From CAWDLX01 sp046728155 (GTDB taxonomy: Bacteria; Actinomycetota; Actinomycetes; Mycobacteriales; Micromonosporaceae), in the NCBI GenBank assembly GCA_046728155.1, contig JBKPDY010000167.1, forward strand, positions 1 through 27,601: a DNA stretch of 27,601 nt, in the 5' to 3' direction. Both the position numbers and the translations under genes were made by a program. Shown in pieces: positions 17,236 through 24,331 of this stretch. The first letter of the stretch is position 1, and each line of letters opens with the position of its first letter. Under the pieces are notes generated by a model. That model did not search any database. It had not been told where the DNA came from and saw only the letters and a list, made by a program, of their open reading frames with translations.

Positions 17236-20200
17236 TCAGGCGCGACGGACCCGCGCCCGGACTACCTCGCCGTCTCCGGCCTCGCCGGTGAAGGCACCCT
17301 CGCCGGCGTCGCCGTACCCCAACGACGTGGCGAGCGTCTCCACGGCGATGAAGTCTTGATGGGCCTGAACGGCCCGGGTGGTCTCCGGCGTCGCCTCGAG
17401 GATCAGGTCGATCCGGTCGGTCACATCGAGCCCCGCCTCCCGGCGCGCCTGCTGGACGACCCTGATCACGTCGTTGGCCAACCCTTCGGCGGCGAGCTCC
17501 GGGCTCACCGTCGTGTCCAGCACCACGACGCCGTCGCCGCCTGGCAGTGGCGCGGAGCGGTCGGCATCGGCGGCCACGAGCTTGAGTTCGTACTCGCCGT
17601 CCTCCAGGCTCACCCCGGACGCGACCGGCCTTCCGTCCACAAGGGACCACTCGCCTGCCTTGACCGCCTTGATGACCTGCTGCACCGAGCCGCCGACGCG
17701 GGGGCCGAGCGCGCGGGGCACCACCGTGAGCACCTGCCCGGTATGCCCGGCCACATCCGTGGTGAACACGACCTCCTTCACGTTGACCTCGTCGGCGACC
17801 AGACCGGCGAACGGGCGCAGCGTGTCTGCCATCGGCGACGCCACCGTCAGGCGAGGCAGGGGCAGCCGCACCCGCAGGCCCTTGGTCTTGCGCAACGACA
17901 ACGCCGCCGAGCAGACCTCCCGCACACTGTCCATGGTGGACACCAGCGACCTGTCCGCGGGGAACTCGTCGGCCGCCGGCCATTGTGTCAGATGGACGGA
18001 CCGCTCTCCGGTGAGTCCGCGCCAGATCTCCTCCGCCGTCAATGGAGCCAGCGGTGCCAGTACCCGGGTCAACGTCTCGAGGACCGCGAACAACGTGTCG
18101 AAGGCCTCGGTGTCGCCGGCCCAGAACCGGTCGCGTGAGCGGCGCACATACCAGTTGGTCAGAGCGTCCAGATAGGACCGTACCGACTGGCAGGCGCCGC
18201 TGATGTCGTACGCGTCCATCTGTCCGGTCACGGCCGCTACGAGTTCTCCCGTCTTCGCCAGCACGTACCGGTCCAGCACGTGCGTCGAGTCGGTGCGGCG
18301 CTTCGCCTCGTACGACTCGGCGTTCGCATAGAGCGAGAAGAAGTACCACACGTTCCACAGTGGAAGCAGGACGTGGCGGACCGAGTCCCGGATGGTCGCG
18401 TCGCTCACGATGACGTCGCCGCCTCTGAGCACCGCGGAGGACATGAGCATCCAGCGCATTGCGTCAGCGCCGTAAGAGTCGAACATCTCGTAAACGTCCG
18501 GATAGTTGCGCAGGCTCTTTGACATCTTGCGGCCATCGTCGCCGAGCACGATGCCGTGCACGACGCAGTTGAGGAACGCCGGCCGGTCAAACAGAGCGGT
18601 CGCTAGCACGTGCAGCGTGTAGAACCAGCCACGTATCTGCGGGATGTACTCCACGATGAAGTCGCCCGGGTAATGGTGCTCGAACCAGTCCGCATTCTCG
18701 AACGGGTAGTGCACCTGCGCGAACGGCATCGACCCCGACTCGAACCAGCAGTCCATCACCTCCGGCACCCGGCGCATCGTGGACTTGCCCGTCGGGTCGT
18801 CGGGATTGGGCCGGGTGAGCTCGTCCACGAACGGCCGGTGCAGATCGGTGACCTCGACCCCGAAGTCGTTCGACAGGTCGGCCAGGGACCCGTAGACGTC
18901 CATACGCGGGTAGTCCGGGTTGTCCGAGCGCCACACGGGTATAGGCGAGCCCCAGAACCGGTTGCGGCTGATCGACCAGTCGCGCGCGTTGGCGAGCCAC
19001 TTACCGAACGAGCCGTCCTTCACGTGCCCAGGTACCCAGGTGATCTGCTGGTTCAGCTCGACCATCCGGTCGCGGAACTGGCTCACCGCCACGAACCACG
19101 ACGAGACCGCCTTGTAGACCAACGGCGTCTCACAGCGCCAGCAGTGCGGGTAGGCGTGGGTGTACGTGCCCTGCTGAAGGACGACGCCCCGGTCCTTGAG
19201 ATCACGGGCTATCGGCCTGTTCGCGTCGAAGACCTGCATTCCGTGGTACGGGGGGACCATCGATGTGAACCGGGTATGGTCGTCCACAGTGACCAGAGTC
19301 GGTATACCGTTGGCGTTGCAGAGGACCTGGTCGTCCTCGCCGAAGGCCGGCGCGCAGTGGACGATACCGGTGCCGTCCTCGGTCGTGACGAAGTCGGCCG
19401 GCAAAACCTGGAACGCGTTGGGCCCGGCCTGGGGCACCAGGAAGTCGAAGAGCGGCGTGTAGCGGCGCCCGGTCAGCTCGGCGCCGAGCACGGTGCCGGT
19501 GCGGGTCCAGCCGCCGAGCTCCTTGGTGTACCCGCCGAGCCGGGCCGCCCCGACGTACGCCTTCTCGCCGGGCCGCTCGAGCACGGCGTACTCGACCTCG
19601 GGTCCGACCGCCAGCGCCAGGTTCGACGGCAGCGTCCACGGCGTCGTCGTCCAGACCGCCATCTTCTCCGACGGCGCACCCGGCTCGGTCTCGAGAGTGA
19701 ACCACACCGTCAACGCCGGGTCCTGGCGATCCCGGTAGACGTCGTCCATACGGGTCTCGGTGTTGCTGAGCGGCGTCTCACACCGCCAGCAGTAGGCGAG
19801 AACCCGGAATCCCTCGTAGACCAGTCCCTCGTCGTACAAGGTCTTGAACGCCCACATGACGCTCTCCATATAGGACAGGTCAAGCGTCTTGTAGTCGTTG
19901 TCGAAGTCGACCCACCGGGCCTGCCGGGTGACGTAGCGCTCCCAGTCCTGGGTGAAGCGCAGCACGGATGTCCGGCAGACCTCGTTGAACTTCTCCACGC
20001 CCAGGTCGAGTATCTCGGCCTTGGTCGAGAGCCGCAGTTGCTTCTCCGCCTCAACCTCGGCCGGCAGTCCGTGGCAGTCCCACCCGAAGCGGCGCTCGAC
20101 CCGGCGGCCCTTCATCGTCTGGTACCGCGGCACCACGTCCTTGACGTACCCGGTGAGCAGATGGCCGTAATGCGGTAGGCCATTGGCGAAGGGTGGCCCG

Positions 20201-20394
20201 TCGTAGAACACGTACTCGTTGGCGCCGTTCACGCCGGCGTCGCGGGCCTCGACCGACGCCACGAACGTCTTGTCGGCGGCCCAGTACCCGAGCACGTTCC
20301 GCTCGACCTCGGGCAGGCTCGGGCTGGCCGGGACGCCGGTCGGCTGATCGGGTCCGGAGGTTGCTCTGGGGTACGTTGCTCGATGGTCCGCCAT
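17236..20394 (-). CDS. ileS: Isoleucyl-tRNA synthetase (type 2, eukaryote-like)
   Basis: 1052 aa, a class I synthetase that charges tRNA-Ile and edits valine. The HIGH motif reads HYGH at residues 75-78 (GPPFANGLPHYGHLLTGYVKD). KMSKS is at 623-627 (GRKMSKSLRN). The editing insertion lies between them, with TTPWTLPSNLALAVG and GTGIVHCAPAFGEDD. The WNVWYFFSLYANAE segment marks the anticodon-binding domain. Length and HYGH fit the eukaryote-like type 2 enzymes that are less sensitive to mupirocin (family knowledge). The ATG at 20394 is chosen because the open frame upstream is a T-box leader. GAGGAG lies ten bases before it, inside a sequestering stem. ileS is not usual between DUF4233 and rne. 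Confidence 0.97.
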   Translation of the reverse strand: MADHRATYPRATSGPDQPTGVPASPSLPEVERNVLGYWAADKTFVASVEARDAGVNGANEYVFYDGPPFANGLPHYGHLLTGYVKDVVPRYQTMKGRRVERRFGWDCHGLPAEVEAEKQLRLSTKAEILDLGVEKFNEVCRTSVLRFTQDWERYVTRQARWVDFDNDYKTLDLSYMESVMWAFKTLYDEGLVYEGFRVLAYCWRCETPLSNTETRMDDVYRDRQDPALTVWFTLETEPGAPSEKMAVWTTTPWTLPSNLALAVGPEVEYAVLERPGEKAYVGAARLGGYTKELGGWTRTGTVLGAELTGRRYTPLFDFLVPQAGPNAFQVLPADFVTTEDGTGIVHCAPAFGEDDQVLCNANGIPTLVTVDDHTRFTSMVPPYHGMQVFDANRPIARDLKDRGVVLQQGTYTHAYPHCWRCETPLVYKAVSSWFVAVSQFRDRMVELNQQITWVPGHVKDGSFGKWLANARDWSISRNRFWGSPIPVWRSDNPDYPRMDVYGSLADLSNDFGVEVTDLHRPFVDELTRPNPDDPTGKSTMRRVPEVMDCWFESGSMPFAQVHYPFENADWFEHHYPGDFIVEYIPQIRGWFYTLHVLATALFDRPAFLNCVVHGIVLGDDGRKMSKSLRNYPDVYEMFDSYGADAMRWMLMSSAVLRGGDVIVSDATIRDSVRHVLLPLWNVWYFFSLYANAESYEAKRRTDSTHVLDRYVLAKTGELVAAVTGQMDAYDISGACQSVRSYLDALTNWYVRRSRDRFWAGDTEAFDTLFAVLETLTRVLAPLAPLTAEEIWRGLTGERSVHLTQWPAADEFPADRSLVSTMDSVREVCSAALSLRKTKGLRVRLPLPRLTVASPMADTLRPFAGLVADEVNVKEVVFTTDVAGHTGQVLTVVPRALGPRVGGSVQQVIKAVKAGEWSLVDGRPVASGVSLEDGEYELKLVAADADRSAPLPGGDGVVVLDTTVSPELAAEGLANDVIRVVQQARREAGLDVTDRIDLILEATPETTRAVQAHQDFIAVETLATSLGYGDAGEGAFTGEAGDGEVVRARVRRA

Positions 20395-20403
20395 CGTGTC
20401 CAC

Positions 20404-20650
20404 TCTCCTCGCGCTGGTCGTCGCCTGCGCGAGGACGAGGCCCGGTCGCCTTGTGCGACGCGACCGCGGACCCGCGGTACCACCTCGCTTGGTCGGGAGC
20501 CTTGCCGTGGTCCCGACCCGCTCGTTGGTCGGCTGTGACGGGCCGAACCCGTCCGGTTCTACTGAGACGCCCGCGCGACCGAGGAGTCCGCGGGACACCC
20601 GTTCTTCCGGAGGCTCACCGGTGATAGCCGGGTCGAAGCCGTTAGCGTTG
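20404..20650 (-). promoter_or_regulatory. Translational T-box riboswitch (Ile) of ileS
   Basis: On the minus strand the leader has a short stem I (CCCGGCTATCACCGGTGAGC) with the specifier ATC in CTATC (20625-20623). It then has CCTCCGGAAGAACGGG and, further on, the T-box core AGGTGGTACCGCGGG (20485-20471). Its UGGU (20482-20479) can pair with the 3' ACCA of uncharged tRNA-Ile. Closer to the gene, TCCTCGCGC (20435-20427) pairs with GCGCGAGGA (20414-20406) over nine bases, covering the GAGGAG ribosome binding site. No terminator is seen, so control should be at translation. Uncharged tRNA-Ile would favour the antisequestrator and open the site. This is the ultrashort-stem-I class known from actinobacterial ileS leaders. 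Confidence 0.93.
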
Positions 20651-20766
20651 ATGCTACCCGATGCCACCATCGGCCACGAATCCATATCTTGCGTGTGTGA
20701 CTTCCGTTGACCCGCCGCGCCCCGTAGCCTCGCCGGGAGGGAAGGCGGACGGAGGGATCCCTGCGG

Positions 20767-22059
20767 ATGGAGGCGGCGCGCGACCGACGCCAGTGGCGAC
20801 TCACCGAGATGCAGCGTCTCTTCCTCGCTCTGGCGGTCGCCGTTGCGATCTTCCTCAGCGCGATGTCACTGGGCATGCGCAGCTTCGGTCTGCTACTCGT
20901 GGCGTTGCTGCTGCTGGTCGTGGTCGGGCTCGGCGTATTCCTGTTGGGCCTGTGGTATTCGGGAAGGCGCGTGGTACAGACCGGCGTCGCGTTGGTCGAG
21001 ACGCGCTCCGCACCTCCGGCCGGCCAGATCGTGGGGAGGCTGGACATGCGTGTGAAGGTCGACCTCGCCTCGGGTGGCTCCAAGTCGATCAGGGTGCGCG
21101 ACCGGTCGGTCGAGTTGGCGAAATGGCCTCGACCGGGGGCGGTCCTCCCCATCGAGGTCTACGAGCGCAACCCGCGGTCACTGCGGGTGTTGTGGGACAA
21201 GGTACCGACCAACCAGACACGCGTAGCCGAGGAGGTCTACGTCGCGCCGTTCCACACCGACTACGTCCCGGATGCCGATGTGCGGCCACCGACGCCAGGC
21301 GACGCCAAGCTCATTGAGCCTGTGACGCCCGCTTTCGACCCGGCCGTAGGACGTGAGGCGACCGTCCCTGAGTTGATCGTGCCCGTGCCCGTTCCTGACC
21401 CGGCCAAGGTACGAGAGGAGGCGGTCGCCCCTCCGTTGCCCAGCCGTCCCATACCGACGCCGCGGCCAGCCGAACCTGACCGGGCTCGGAGTGGCGACGG
21501 CGCCCGCCCCGGTGCGGGGATGCTGCTCGTCGTGTCGGACCTGGCCAGGTCGGTCGCTTTCTACCGCGACCTGCTCGGCTTCCAGGTTGTCGAGAGCAGG
21601 CCGCAGGGCGTGATCCTCTCCTACGGTGGGGCCCGCGTCGTTCTGCGGCCTCACGCGGGGCTGCTCCGGGTGGACCGCCGGGCCGTGTATGTCTACGTCG
21701 AGGTGCCCGATATCCACGCGGCGTACAGGGACCTGCAAGCCAAAGGGGTCCAGTTCGACCAGAAGCCGCGCGAGCTCGACCGATTCCGGTCGTCCTGGGC
21801 ACGTTTCCGCGACCCGGACGGACACGGCTTGGCGTTGACCCAGTGGACGGCGCGGCCGGAACTCCCGCGCCGGGCCGAGGTCCAACGCCCGGCGCGGCCA
21901 TCACGTGAGGACGCGGCGCCGGACGTGGAGAATGTAGACCCACGCGAGTCCAAAGAGGACACCGACCACGGCCAGGGACGGATGGAACAGGAACCCACCG
22001 GCGATGAGCGCGGCCTGCGGGACGAGCCCGGCCAGCCAGGCCCATGGACGGCGCAGTAA
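20767..22059 (+). CDS. Membrane-anchored VOC (glyoxalase-fold) domain protein
   Basis: 430 aa with three parts. Two hydrophobic helices lie at about residues 17-63. A small beta-rich region (about 85-150: GQIVGRLDMRVKVDLASGGS, PGAVLPIEVYERNP) is followed by a Pro-rich linker (about 170-250). Last comes a vicinal-oxygen-chelate module at about 253-360 (MLLVVSDLARSVAFYRDLLG, FQVVESRPQGVILSYGG, FRDPDGHGLALTQW). VOC domains serve in dioxygenases, isomerases, antibiotic-binding proteins and fosfomycin-type enzymes; the role here is unknown. The start ATG at 20767 has GGAGGG about 11 bases upstream. The last 53 residues lie antisense over the 3' end of the DUF4233 gene and are Glu/Asp/Gln-rich. A shift of frame would give a stop at 21906-21908, so the C-terminus may be unreliable. 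Confidence 0.75.
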   Translation: MEAARDRRQWRLTEMQRLFLALAVAVAIFLSAMSLGMRSFGLLLVALLLLVVVGLGVFLLGLWYSGRRVVQTGVALVETRSAPPAGQIVGRLDMRVKVDLASGGSKSIRVRDRSVELAKWPRPGAVLPIEVYERNPRSLRVLWDKVPTNQTRVAEEVYVAPFHTDYVPDADVRPPTPGDAKLIEPVTPAFDPAVGREATVPELIVPVPVPDPAKVREEAVAPPLPSRPIPTPRPAEPDRARSGDGARPGAGMLLVVSDLARSVAFYRDLLGFQVVESRPQGVILSYGGARVVLRPHAGLLRVDRRAVYVYVEVPDIHAAYRDLQAKGVQFDQKPRELDRFRSSWARFRDPDGHGLALTQWTARPELPRRAEVQRPARPSREDAAPDVENVDPRESKEDTDHGQGRMEQEPTGDERGLRDEPGQPGPWTAQ

Positions 22060-22266
22060 TCCGGCCAGGACGAGGCAGTACACCGCCAGTCCGATGACGA
22101 ACCCTATGGCCGCGCCGGTGCGGTGAGCGCCGAGCACGCGCAACGGCTGGATGGCGAGCAGGAGTACCACCGCCTCGGCGGCCATGGCGCCGGCGCCGAC
22201 GCCCCGTATCGCCGCCGACGGGTTACGTAGCCCCGACCGCCGCTCGCGAGGTGGCTCGGAGCTCAT
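21901..22266 (-). CDS. DUF4233 family membrane protein
   Basis: 121 aa, with four predicted hydrophobic helices after a basic N-terminus (about residues 27-43, 50-70, 75-93, 95-113). It matches the actinobacterial DUF4233 proteins found directly after folC (Rv2446c in M. tuberculosis). The function is unknown. The ATG at 22266 overlaps the folC stop by four bases (ATGA), so translation is probably coupled. The usual next gene, ndk, is missing. Instead a convergent VOC-protein frame overlaps its 3' end by 159 bp. Confidence 0.88.
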   Translation of the reverse strand: MSSEPPRERRSGLRNPSAAIRGVGAGAMAAEAVVLLLAIQPLRVLGAHRTGAAIGFVIGLAVYCLVLAGLLRRPWAWLAGLVPQAALIAGGFLFHPSLAVVGVLFGLAWVYILHVRRRVLT

Positions 22267-23600
22267 CGCCGCAACAGGCGGCGCGCGTCGGCCACGGTGA
22301 CGACGGAACCGGTGACAAGGATTCCCACGGCGGCGAGCTCGCCCTCCAGGTCGACCTCGGCCAGGGTGACCGCCGCCTCGATCGCATCCGGCAGCCCCGG
22401 GGCCCTCGCGACCCGCTCCTCGCCGAATGTCTCCGACGCGACCGCGGCCAGGTCATCGGCGGACAACGCCCGCGGGGAGGAATTCCGGGTGCACACGATC
22501 GCGTCCGCGATCGGCTCGAGCAGCTCCAGCATGCCAGCCACATCCTTGTCGGCGAGCACCGCCATGACAGCGATAAGGCGACTGAACGCGAACTCCTCGG
22601 TGAGTGCGGCGACCGTTGCCGCCATGCCGTGCGGGTTGTGTGCCGCATCCAGGAGGATCGTCGGAGCCGTCCGGATGCGCTCCAACCGTCCGGGCGAAGT
22701 GACGCCGCCGAAGGCCTCTCGTACGACATCGGGATCGAGCTGTCGCGTGCCGGCTCCGGCGCCGAGGAAAGCCTCCGCGGCGGCGAGCGCCACGACGGCG
22801 TTCTGAGCCTGATGGGCTCCGTGCAGCGGAAGAACGATGTCGGGATAGACCCCGCCGAGGCCCTGCAAGGTCAGCACCTGTCCACCGACGGCGAGGGCTC
22901 GGACGAGCACAGCGAACTCGTTTCCTTCCCGGACGTAGTCCGCGCCGACCTCCGCACAGCGCCGGCGCACCGGTCCCAGCGCCGGCGGGGGTTGGTCGGC
23001 CAGGATGACGGTCGCTCCACTGTGGATGATTCCGGCCTTCGCGGTCGCAATCTCCTCTACGGTGTTACCGAGCCATTCGGTGTGATCCAGCCCGATCGGC
23101 GTTATCACGCATGTGCCGGCCTGGAGCACGTTGGTCGAGTCGTCGGCGCCGCCGAGCCCGACCTCGATGACGGCCACGTCGACCGGGGCGTCGGCGAAGG
23201 CGGCGAGCGCCATCGCGGTCGTCATGTCGAAGTAGGTGAGCGTCTCGCTGGTGCTGACGCGTTCGTCGAGGAACGCGGCCACCGGGGCCACCTCACCGTA
23301 GATCTCGACGAAGCGTTCCTCGCTGACCGGGGCCCCGTCGACGGTGATCCGCTCCCGAACGCTGTCCAGGTGCGGACTCGTGTACAGCCCCGTCCGCAGG
23401 CCGTGGGCCCGCAGCAGCGACTCGATCATGCGCGCGGTCGATGTCTTTCCGTTGGTACCGGTGAGGTGGATCGCGGGGTAGGCCCGCTGTGGGCTGCCGA
23501 GGAGGTCCAGCAGCGCCTCGATGCGGGAGAGATCGAAGACCATCCGCGTCGACCCGCGGGCGGACAACTCGGCCTCGAACTTGCTGTACTCGTCACTCAT
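22263..23600 (-). CDS. folC: Folylpolyglutamate synthase / dihydrofolate synthase FolC
   Basis: 445 aa, Mur-ligase superfamily. It adds glutamate to dihydropteroate (making dihydrofolate) and extends polyglutamate tails, using ATP. The P-loop GTNGKTST is at residues 48-55. YTSPHLDSVRERI is the folate-side loop. Later come IEVGLGGADDSTNV, ITPIGLDHTEWLG with IATAKAGI, and the C-terminal domain DAAHNPHG. In many homologues the GLGG motif is followed by Arg or Thr and then an aromatic or Leu before Asp; here it reads ADD. The ATG at 23600 overlaps the stop of the methyltransferase (ATGA). It belongs to the ValRS-like/methyltransferase/folC/DUF4233 transcription unit. Confidence 0.96.
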   Translation of the reverse strand: MSDEYSKFEAELSARGSTRMVFDLSRIEALLDLLGSPQRAYPAIHLTGTNGKTSTARMIESLLRAHGLRTGLYTSPHLDSVRERITVDGAPVSEERFVEIYGEVAPVAAFLDERVSTSETLTYFDMTTAMALAAFADAPVDVAVIEVGLGGADDSTNVLQAGTCVITPIGLDHTEWLGNTVEEIATAKAGIIHSGATVILADQPPPALGPVRRRCAEVGADYVREGNEFAVLVRALAVGGQVLTLQGLGGVYPDIVLPLHGAHQAQNAVVALAAAEAFLGAGAGTRQLDPDVVREAFGGVTSPGRLERIRTAPTILLDAAHNPHGMAATVAALTEEFAFSRLIAVMAVLADKDVAGMLELLEPIADAIVCTRNSSPRALSADDLAAVASETFGEERVARAPGLPDAIEAAVTLAEVDLEGELAAVGILVTGSVVTVADARRLLRR

Positions 23601-24306
23601 CGCCGCACCTGATCGTCACAGTCCATCCAGAACACGCGTCGGGACACCCGCCGATCCGGATGGAGGATCTCGTCCCGGCCGGCAATCCGGTAGCCGAGGT
23701 CGCGCACTAGCTGCTCGAGTACGGGATGTGCCGCCTGCTCATTGTATGACCCGATGATCAGCCGGCGACCGACCACATTCGTCAATAGGTGAGCGATGAG
23801 ATCATCACGGCGCGGCGCCGGGACGTACTCGAGACCCGTCCGCACGTAGTCGAACCGGCGTCCGTGCGGCGGCGTCCAGTAGAGCGCGTTCCCGGTGTGG
23901 ATCCGATCGGCCCACTCCGGCAGCCTCCTTCGGGCGAGGGCGGCCAGGGCCGGGCTGATGTCCAGACCGTACGGGCTGAGCTCGATCCCATCCTGGGCGG
24001 CCCACGCCCGGATCGTCTGCATCAGGTAGCCGCTCGCGCATCCGACATCGAGGAACGTGCCATCGCGGTCGACCGCGCGCAGGATGTGCCGCCGGGCCTG
24101 CTCCCACCGATTGTCGTCGCCGAAGAAGCCGGACTGGCCGCGAGCGTTCGTCGACGGAGGTACCCCGGCTCGATCACCGCGCGGACCGCGTCGAACCAGC
24201 CGGCGTCGTCGAGCTCGCCGCGCTCGTACGCGGTGTCGATCCGTTCCCACTCCCTGGCGCCGCGGTCGACCACGAGCTCGACCGGTTGCTCCTCGTCGTC
24301 GGTCAT
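23597..24306 (-). pseudogene. SAM-dependent methyltransferase, apparent frameshift
   Basis: The ATG at 24306 begins MTDDEEQPVELVVDRG and runs to AVIEPGYL in one frame. The rest, from STNARGQSGFFGDDNRWEQA through the SAM-binding motif FLDVGCASGYL to the stop at 23597, is in another. The switch is around 24150-24160 (minus-strand CTCCGTCGACGAACG), where one extra base would restore a continuous protein of about 235 aa. As it stands the main part has no family-like start (the first frame-compatible start, at 24250, reads an Arg-rich shadow). It is a class I methyltransferase; the substrate is unknown. It starts 25 bp after the ValRS-like stop and overlaps the folC start by four bases, so it is embedded in the operon. 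The frameshift may be real or a sequencing error. Confidence 0.75.
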
Positions 24307-24331
24307 CCTTGCCCGCCTCCGCGCTCAGTCG

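Noticed and set aside
18610..20178. Plus-strand open frame of 522 codons opposite ileS
   Set aside because: It is a shadow of the conserved IleRS coding sequence with no family resemblance.
20395..20685. N-terminal extension of IleS by 97 residues
   Set aside because: This DNA folds as a T-box leader with all key motifs. Its translation is not conserved protein.
24022..24306. Separate 94-codon gene upstream of the methyltransferase
   Set aside because: Its first 50 residues are the displaced N-terminus of the methyltransferase. The rest is out-of-frame translation.
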